DNA of 9,681 nt from Chromatiales bacterium (GTDB lineage Bacteria > Pseudomonadota > Gammaproteobacteria > JACCYU01): positions 1 to 9,681 of the forward strand of contig JAPSGG010000028.1 of assembly GCA_031177845.1 (NCBI GenBank), given 5' to 3'. Every line of letters begins with the position of its first letter. The stretch's first letter is position 1. Below, in pieces: positions 5,601 through 9,681 of the stretch. The notes under the pieces were generated by a model. That model searched no databases and had not been told where the DNA came from. It saw nothing but the letters and a program-made list of their open reading frames with translations. The position numbers and the translations under genes are program-made.

Positions 5601-7851
5601 TGCCCTTGACGACCATGTCGCCCTGCGGGCTTGTGATCATCGGCGGCCCTGCCAATGGCCATTGCAGTCCGTTCCACATCGTCCGTAAGTCGAGTGTCGG
5701 CTGCGATGTGTGCAGCGCCACGTGGCCTTCGACGGTGAGTCGCTGCTGATTGAAAGTGGCGGCAAACTTGTCGATCGTCAGAGCCTGCGCTTCGAATCCA
5801 CCATCGAATTTCAGCTTAATGGTTTGTTCTTGTTGAATTCCGGCTGGTGGCAGCGCTTTACCCCCTAACCTCGCGGTGAGTGCCGCGCGCATATTTCTCA
5901 ACGGGCCGTTAATAGTCAGGTTGCCCTGCGAACTTTGAACCCGCGCCGTGCCGGTGAGCGGCCACTGCAACTGTTCCCAGCCAATCGCGAGATCGAATAC
6001 GGGCTGCCTCTGCTTCAGCATCACCTGCCCCACCGCCGTCATTTGAGTCGGCTGCGCCGCAAGCCCTAGAGCAAATTGATCGATGGTGAGTGTTTCGTAT
6101 GCGAATCCGCCTCTAAAGCTGGCCCTTAGCTGTTGTGTCTCTTGCACTCCTGCACTGGACAGCGCGGACCCGTTGAGCGCCGTCGAAAGTTCCGCGCGCA
6201 GGCTTTCGATCGTGCCGTCGACGTCCAGACTGCCCTGCGCACTTTCCACCTGCGCTGGGCCCGATAATGGCCACCTCAAATCGCGCCAATTGAGCGCGAG
6301 TGCAATCGTCTCACCCGCGCGCTTGGCTGTGCCGTCAAGGCGCCCATCCTCGCCAATATTCACGTCCAGTTTCACCCGCAAGTCCTTTGGCGTGCCCGTG
6401 ACCGCGATCTCGCCCGTGGGACTCGTTATCTGAGGCTCATTGCCAGTCAACGGCCAATGCAGGTCTTGCCATTGGACCTGCACGTCAAGCTGAGGCTGCT
6501 TGCCGCCCAGCTTGACATGCCCTAGCGCTGCGAGCTGTTGCTCAACAAACGCTACGTCAAATTCGTCGATTGCTAAGGTCTGCTTGACAAGGCCACCGCG
6601 AAAGTTCGCGCTCAGGGTTTGCGCCTGCTCGATCCCCGCTTGCGCGAGCACTGCGCCACTCAGAGCCGCCGTAAGCTGGGCACGCACCGCCGTGATGGTT
6701 CCATTGATGTCTAGGCTGCCCTTGGGGCTCTCGATCTGCGCCTGGCCCGATAGCGGCCAGCGCAACGCTTGCCAACTCGCCTGGACATCCACCTTCGGTG
6801 GCTTCCCGCCCAAGGCAATGCTGCCATCGGCATGGAGCCACGCGGGCTGCTCGGGTGAAGTCAGCGCCAGCTTGTTGATGGTGACGACTGAATCCGCGAA
6901 CCTGCCATTCAGCGCGAGATTCAGAGTCCCGTATTTCGGTTCCTCCACGGTGGCCTGGGCGTGCAACTCGATATCCTCCGCCGTACCAGCGGCCCTGGCC
7001 TGAGTGCTGAGCGTGATCGGCGGCAGGTTTTCGTCGATTGCCCGCAATGTCACCTGATCGAGGTGCAACCGCGCATTAAAAATAGGTTCCGCTAGCGGCT
7101 CGTTCACCACCACCCGGACTTGCGCGCGATAAGGCGCCTTAATCGTCTGTCCGATCCGCACCGTACGGCGTAGATTGCCATTGAGCGCCGTATGGCCGAC
7201 CGCCGCTGGGTAATTGGGTGGTCTGGCCTTCCACTGCAGCGTGGCATTCACTGGATAAGCGCCACTCGCCGTGAACCGCGCCTGGGCCTTGAGACTCACC
7301 AACGGCGTATCGATATCGAGCCGATCAATCGTTAATTGATTGCCGACATAGGATGCCTTCAAGACAGCGCTATGCAACAGGAGTGATTCAGTATCGCGCG
7401 CGGCGCGATATTCGACATCTTCCAATCGGAGCTCACGTAGATGCGCATCCAGCGGCAGATCGATCTGTTCCGGCAGTGTTAGGGGGCCGGACTTCTTCTT
7501 CCGAGGCGCAGGCGCGGCATGCAGTTGCGTATAGCGCAGGCCGCGGACGGCCAGCAGCTCGATATTCAGCGCGCGTGCTTGCCACAGGTCGCGTGGCGCC
7601 CAATGCAGCTCGCCTGCGCGCACACGCAAATGAAAGTCATTAGTACGATACTCGATGCCGCGCACGATCAAAGGTCCCAGCAGCCGTCCCTCGACTGCCT
7701 CGATCTTGATGCCTGCGGGCAGAAAATCATGCGCCAGGTGCCAAGCCAAGCGTGTGCCGGTCTCGGTCGCGGTCACGAAGGCCACCGCTGCGACGATTAC
7801 AATGACCAGCAAGATCAGGCTCAGCAGCGTGTACTTGAGAAACCGCTTCAA
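2650..7851 (-). CDS. tamB: TamB, translocation and assembly module inner-membrane protein (enlarged)
   Basis: Periplasm-spanning partner of TamA. Residues about 7-28 (YTLLSLILLVIVIVAAVAFV) are an N-terminal membrane anchor. Most of the rest is alternating short beta-strand sequence, as expected for the long hydrophobic groove of this AsmA-like/TamB class. The conserved TamB (DUF490) C-terminal domain lies at about 1390-1733. Its landmarks are GTGELSIVGGEYQAYGQDL (1530-1547), the FPGG-PISEPGLDVRAVR stretch (1557-1573) and AYLVLGHPL (1611-1619). Cys1132 and Cys1141 may form a disulfide, as often seen at this place in long TamB proteins. It is about 470 residues longer than E. coli TamB (1259), partly because of a W-P repeat array at 360-795. 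The start is TTG: it overlaps the tamA TGA by four bases (TTGA) and places the anchor correctly. Stop is TAA; no T-run terminator follows. Intact, high confidence. Confidence 0.97.
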   Translation of the reverse strand: MKRFLKYTLLSLILLVIVIVAAVAFVTATETGTRLAWHLAHDFLPAGIKIEAVEGRLLGPLIVRGIEYRTNDFHLRVRAGELHWAPRDLWQARALNIELLAVRGLRYTQLHAAPAPRKKKSGPLTLPEQIDLPLDAHLRELRLEDVEYRAARDTESLLLHSAVLKASYVGNQLTIDRLDIDTPLVSLKAQARFTASGAYPVNATLQWKARPPNYPAAVGHTALNGNLRRTVRIGQTIKAPYRAQVRVVVNEPLAEPIFNARLHLDQVTLRAIDENLPPITLSTQARAAGTAEDIELHAQATVEEPKYGTLNLALNGRFADSVVTINKLALTSPEQPAWLHADGSIALGGKPPKVDVQASWQALRWPLSGQAQIESPKGSLDINGTITAVRAQLTAALSGAVLAQAGIEQAQTLSANFRGGLVKQTLAIDEFDVAFVEQQLAALGHVKLGGKQPQLDVQVQWQDLHWPLTGNEPQITSPTGEIAVTGTPKDLRVKLDVNIGEDGRLDGTAKRAGETIALALNWRDLRWPLSGPAQVESAQGSLDVDGTIESLRAELSTALNGSALSSAGVQETQQLRASFRGGFAYETLTIDQFALGLAAQPTQMTAVGQVMLKQRQPVFDLAIGWEQLQWPLTGTARVQSSQGNLTINGPLRNMRAALTARLGGKALPPAGIQQEQTIKLKFDGGFEAQALTIDKFAATFNQQRLTVEGHVALHTSQPTLDLRTMWNGLQWPLAGPPMITSPQGDMVVKGTPEALQGKLNINVGEDGYIQGNVKRAGQIFDVELNWRDLKWPMATPHIASEAGHVSVLGLLRDYRVKLDTRISAPEFTDARIDLAGRGGLEFLDLTEINIEALEGKIGGNARVAWKPALEASAALNAEGLDPSELLADWPGNLGLTLKAETSMEGEQWSVQFEELIVRGRLRDYPLRLNARGAYDDQGLMLDQLHLASGESELQAQGRIGEMLNVAWQVDSPDLAQLLPNAVGQISGEGNAQGPLQRPRIEAHLTGSELRYRSFELQSLNLDANIDVSGAQPSTLDVHMRNGRAEGIGLRRIVLHGEGDPAAHTLSLTARTSTGHADVAVNARLNNPSQPDMRWRFELEKATLKYPQLAAWRLPAPLTGMISKKRAEFSQGCWVSGDARLCVQGEHKPTGIQGEVELTDLAFSYFARLLPPGTRVDGGLSGRAEFDIPAQGQPAATMRLQTTAGRVASVMRASPAIFESQRRGESDGVPDQILTLMSFRPSDVDFEIGAGGLRLDVALRLAEQGGIEMMANVPQGDPPLSRRPLDGRIAADIPDLSFISKLAPNLGRFAGHLRGDVRLAGTLQAPALFGRMALLNGFAAVDQAGLRVKGIRVELIGEGRGGIRLDAVARSGGGMLNVQGQFQLVGENTPHAHVSIKGQEFLAVNTAGARVFISPDLKVAANTKRVKVTGQVRVPRADITPKQLPESAVTVSGDQVIVRPGENDPQMAEAAGIKIYARVRLILGDRIQDGIDGQITDKLDEPEVYIDAFGLTAGLEGELLIIEEPGEPTRGTGELSIVGGEYQAYGQDLVIETGRVLFPGGPISEPGLDVRAVRGDLEGEDIVVGVQVRGSLKQPQFKLFSEPAMAQQEQLAYLVLGHPLDASSGGESSLLARATLALGLKGGNYLAEKFSKKLGVDEIGFESSDTSAGDGEQASLVIGKYLSPRLYIRYGIGLLEPVSTVRLEYAITNSLELVTESSGAQTGGDLIYTIERGR
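5476..6759 (-). repeat. Internal W-P repeat array within TamB (coding)
   Basis: Six modules begin with the pattern W-x(2)-L-x-WPL-x-G, then I/V-x-S-x(2)-G. The WP pairs fall at TamB residues 365, 466, 527, 630, 731 and 791, giving spacings of 101, 61, 103, 101 and 60. Long units (A) carry an AGI/V-Q-x-x-Q segment and L-x-IDxF. Short units (B) carry GEDG and KRAG and end in LNWRDL. The order is A-B-A-A-B-C, so residues 365-629 and 630-792 onward align with a super-period of 264-265 residues, about 795 bp. The two B units are over half identical by eye. This looks like unequal duplication lengthening the periplasmic groove; the functional reading is inference. Confidence 0.8.
7848..7851 (-). 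other. tamA stop / tamB start overlap (TTGA)
   Basis: In gene sense the bases TTGA contain both the TTG initiation codon of tamB and the TGA stop of tamA. No clear Shine-Dalgarno sequence lies just upstream. This fits termination-reinitiation coupling, which would tie TamB output to TamA translation. That mechanism is an inference from the overlap. Confidence 0.7.
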
Positions 7852-9584
7852 AGGTCCGGCCCGATGCTCAAATGGAATCGAAAGGAATCGTCCGGGTCGT
7901 CGAACGGATGCGCGAAGTCCAGCCGGATCATGCCGACTGGCGAGCGATAGCGCAGCCCGATGCCCGCGCCCTTCTGCGGTTTGGGCGTGTCGTTGAACGC
8001 GTCGCCCGCGTCAAAGAATACGGCGGCACCGAAGTCACCGTAGAGCAGATAATCCGCCTCGATACCGGCGGCCAGCAGGTATCGGCCGCCGACAGTCGCA
8101 CCGGCGGCGTTCTGCGGCCCGATGTCCTGATAGTCATAACCGCGCACCGTGCGGTCGCCGCCGGTGAAGAAGCGCTGCGAAGGCGGCAAAGCCAGAAACT
8201 CGTCCGCCATCGCTGCGCCGGCCTCGCTGTGAACCAGCAGCCGGGCGCGTCTGGCCAGCGGCAGCACGGCGCGAAACTGCGCCAAGGTGTGCACATAAGT
8301 CGTCTCCGAGAGCAGGCTTTCGTCGCCGCCATGCACATCAAGCGACCCACTGTAGCCCCGCCGCGGGAACAGCGGTTGATCCGCGCGCTTGCGCGTCAGC
8401 GTAATGCCGGGATACAACAGGTCCGCCCGCCGGTCCACACCAGCACCGAAGTCAAAATTCTCGCGATGATAGTTGAAGTAAAGCCGGCGCTGAAAACCGC
8501 GCCACAGCTCATTGCGGCTAACGCCGAAGATGAGCTGCTCGGTGTCCGCATCGCCGATCTCCTCTTCCTGCAGGGTGCCCGCGAAGGCGATGCTGTCAGT
8601 GGCGACGTTCTTAAACGGGATCAGATACTGCGCGCTGAAGCTGTTCTTGATCGTGGATACTTGCACATCGGCGCGAAACCGGTGGCCGCGGCGATTGATG
8701 CGGCGCAGCTCTACGCCGAGGCTCAGGCGTGGACCAGTATCGGTGCCGTAGCCCAGCCCCACGCTGTAACGCTGCGGGCGGCTGGGTTCCGTGACCACCG
8801 TGACCGGCACATGCTGGTTGGTCGCGAGATCCTTGTCGACCCGCAACTCAACCTGATCGAAATAACCACTATCAGTTAAGCTAAGCTGTAGGTCTAGTAA
8901 CTGCTCGGTATTAAACGGATCGCCAGGCTTAAACGCGACAAAGCGCTGCACGAACTCAGGCTTGAGAATGTCCTGCTGGACATCGACCTCGCCGAAGTAG
9001 TACTGGCGGCCCGTCCGCAATACAAGATAGATCTCGGCGCGTTGCTGTTCGGGAAGCACCAGCAGCTCGCGGCGCTGATAGCGCACATCTAGATAACCGG
9101 CATCATAAGCAGCGTCGTACAGAGCATTCTTAGCTTCCTCGTAGAGACTGTGCTCCAGACGCGTGCCCTCTTTAAGTTCGACCGACGCCAGCGCCTGTTG
9201 GATGGCCGGTTCACCCCGGCCGGGACCCTCGACGCGGATATGCACTGTGCGTACGATGGTGGGCGGGCCGCGCGCGATATGATATCGGGCCAGCCAGCCG
9301 GCTTCTGTGCGATTTAGCGCGGCGCGAATCCGTGGCGAATAGTAGCCGAATGGACGCAGTGCTTGGCGGATCTCATCCGGGGCTTGTAGATGCAGCCGCT
9401 GTACCTTCCGCGGCGAAGGCGCTTTTTCCTCTGCTCCCTCCTCCTCGGCGATACTCAGGAATGCGCGCACATTCTCGGCCAGCTCGTCCTCCACGCCGAA
9501 GATTTCGACCTCGACGCCCGTGATCGCCCCTGCCCGACTCGCGACACACACGCAGGCGATGAATAGCAGTCGTCGCAGAAACAT
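7848..9584 (-). CDS. tamA: TamA, Omp85-family outer-membrane assembly protein
   Basis: Outer-membrane half of the translocation and assembly module. In the known family, TamA works with TamB in inserting certain autotransporters and usher-type barrels, and TamB-type proteins are also linked to phospholipid transport. The 578-aa length matches E. coli TamA (577). Residues 1-20 form a signal peptide with Arg-Arg at 4-5, a hydrophobic core and SRAGA before the likely cleavage site. Residues about 21-265 fit three POTRA domains; GYYSPRIRAAL (80-90) is typical of the first. Residues about 266-578 form the barrel, with FTGGDRTVRGY (473-483) carrying the Omp85 loop-6 VRGY signature. The end FHLSIGPDL matches the TamA C-terminal beta-signal type. 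The ATG is preceded in frame by a TGA, so the start cannot move upstream; I see only a weak Shine-Dalgarno sequence. The stop overlaps the tamB start. Intact; identification is firm, but the exact substrates are not shown by the sequence. Confidence 0.97.
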   Translation of the reverse strand: MFLRRLLFIACVCVASRAGAITGVEVEIFGVEDELAENVRAFLSIAEEEGAEEKAPSPRKVQRLHLQAPDEIRQALRPFGYYSPRIRAALNRTEAGWLARYHIARGPPTIVRTVHIRVEGPGRGEPAIQQALASVELKEGTRLEHSLYEEAKNALYDAAYDAGYLDVRYQRRELLVLPEQQRAEIYLVLRTGRQYYFGEVDVQQDILKPEFVQRFVAFKPGDPFNTEQLLDLQLSLTDSGYFDQVELRVDKDLATNQHVPVTVVTEPSRPQRYSVGLGYGTDTGPRLSLGVELRRINRRGHRFRADVQVSTIKNSFSAQYLIPFKNVATDSIAFAGTLQEEEIGDADTEQLIFGVSRNELWRGFQRRLYFNYHRENFDFGAGVDRRADLLYPGITLTRKRADQPLFPRRGYSGSLDVHGGDESLLSETTYVHTLAQFRAVLPLARRARLLVHSEAGAAMADEFLALPPSQRFFTGGDRTVRGYDYQDIGPQNAAGATVGGRYLLAAGIEADYLLYGDFGAAVFFDAGDAFNDTPKPQKGAGIGLRYRSPVGMIRLDFAHPFDDPDDSFRFHLSIGPDL

Positions 9585-9681
9585 TCAGCCCGGCTTGTGA
9601 AGAAAGGCCCTGGTAACGTCGACGAGGCCCTGAGATCAGGGGTTTGTTGCGACACCGTGCGCAAGGCTGACCGGTCGTCCG
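9585..9681. other. Region upstream of tamA, no gene assigned
   Basis: These 97 bases hold no supportable coding region before the window edge. Two things are visible: an 8-bp direct repeat AGGCCCTG (9605-9612 and 9625-9632, 20 bp apart), and the inverted repeat CCCTGA-GA-TCAGGG (9628-9641) followed on the plus strand by a T-rich GTTTGTTG. It could be a weak plus-strand terminator for a gene ending beyond the window, or an operator for tamA. I see no clear -10/-35 pair for tamA, so its promoter may lie further upstream or in a preceding gene. Confidence 0.35.

Noticed and set aside
7872..8879. 335-codon plus-strand open frame opposite tamA
   Set aside because: Antisense shadow of a GC-rich gene. 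tamA on the other strand has clear family motifs, and this translation has none.
1..9681. tRNA, rRNA, CRISPR array or insertion sequence
   Set aside because: No T-arm-like or rRNA sequence, no regularly spaced short repeats with unique spacers, and no transposase-like frame or terminal inverted repeats seen. The tandem repeat on the left is a gene duplication and the TamB repeats are coding.

Overview
The window comes from a Gram-negative bacterium, most likely a beta- or gammaproteobacterium. The evidence is a complete tamA-tamB outer-membrane/periplasm assembly pair in its usual order, GC-rich third codon positions, and a LuxR-type regulator. No closer assignment is possible from sequence alone. 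Every gene I can support lies on the minus strand, so the window reads right to left.

Right and centre (9584 to 2650): tamA encodes an Omp85-family protein with three POTRA domains and a 16-strand barrel. It overlaps tamB by four bases (TTGA), so the tamB TTG start shares bases with the tamA TGA stop, which suggests coupled translation. TamB is 1733 residues against about 1259 in E. coli. Part of the extra length is an internal repeat array near residues 360-795, built on a recurring W-P motif with a super-period of about 265 residues. TamB is anchored in the inner membrane, spans the periplasm and contacts TamA. Together they act in outer-membrane biogenesis (autotransporter or usher insertion and/or phospholipid transport).

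Middle left (2649 to 914): a gap of about 580 bp without a convincing gene lies downstream of tamB. It holds a lone TATAAT on the plus strand, a doubtful open frame and a cluster of inverted repeats just upstream of a LuxR-family regulator of about 385 aa. That regulator has no recognisable acyl-homoserine-lactone domain. It has a PAS-like middle and a C-terminal LuxR helix-turn-helix.

Far left (913 to 1): after about 330 non-coding bases with a strong GC hairpin come two tandem copies of a small gene. The first is complete (100 aa) and the second is cut by the window edge after 37 codons. Each begins with a Sec signal peptide. In the complete copy a near-perfect bacteriocin-type double-glycine motif sits inside the exported part, followed by a short Gly/Asn/Gln-rich tail with two cysteines. 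The two copies are 118/124 identical across the shared block, so the duplication is recent or is being homogenised. The LuxR gene plus the tandem exported peptides is the least ordinary part of the window; a regulatory link between them is only an inference from position.
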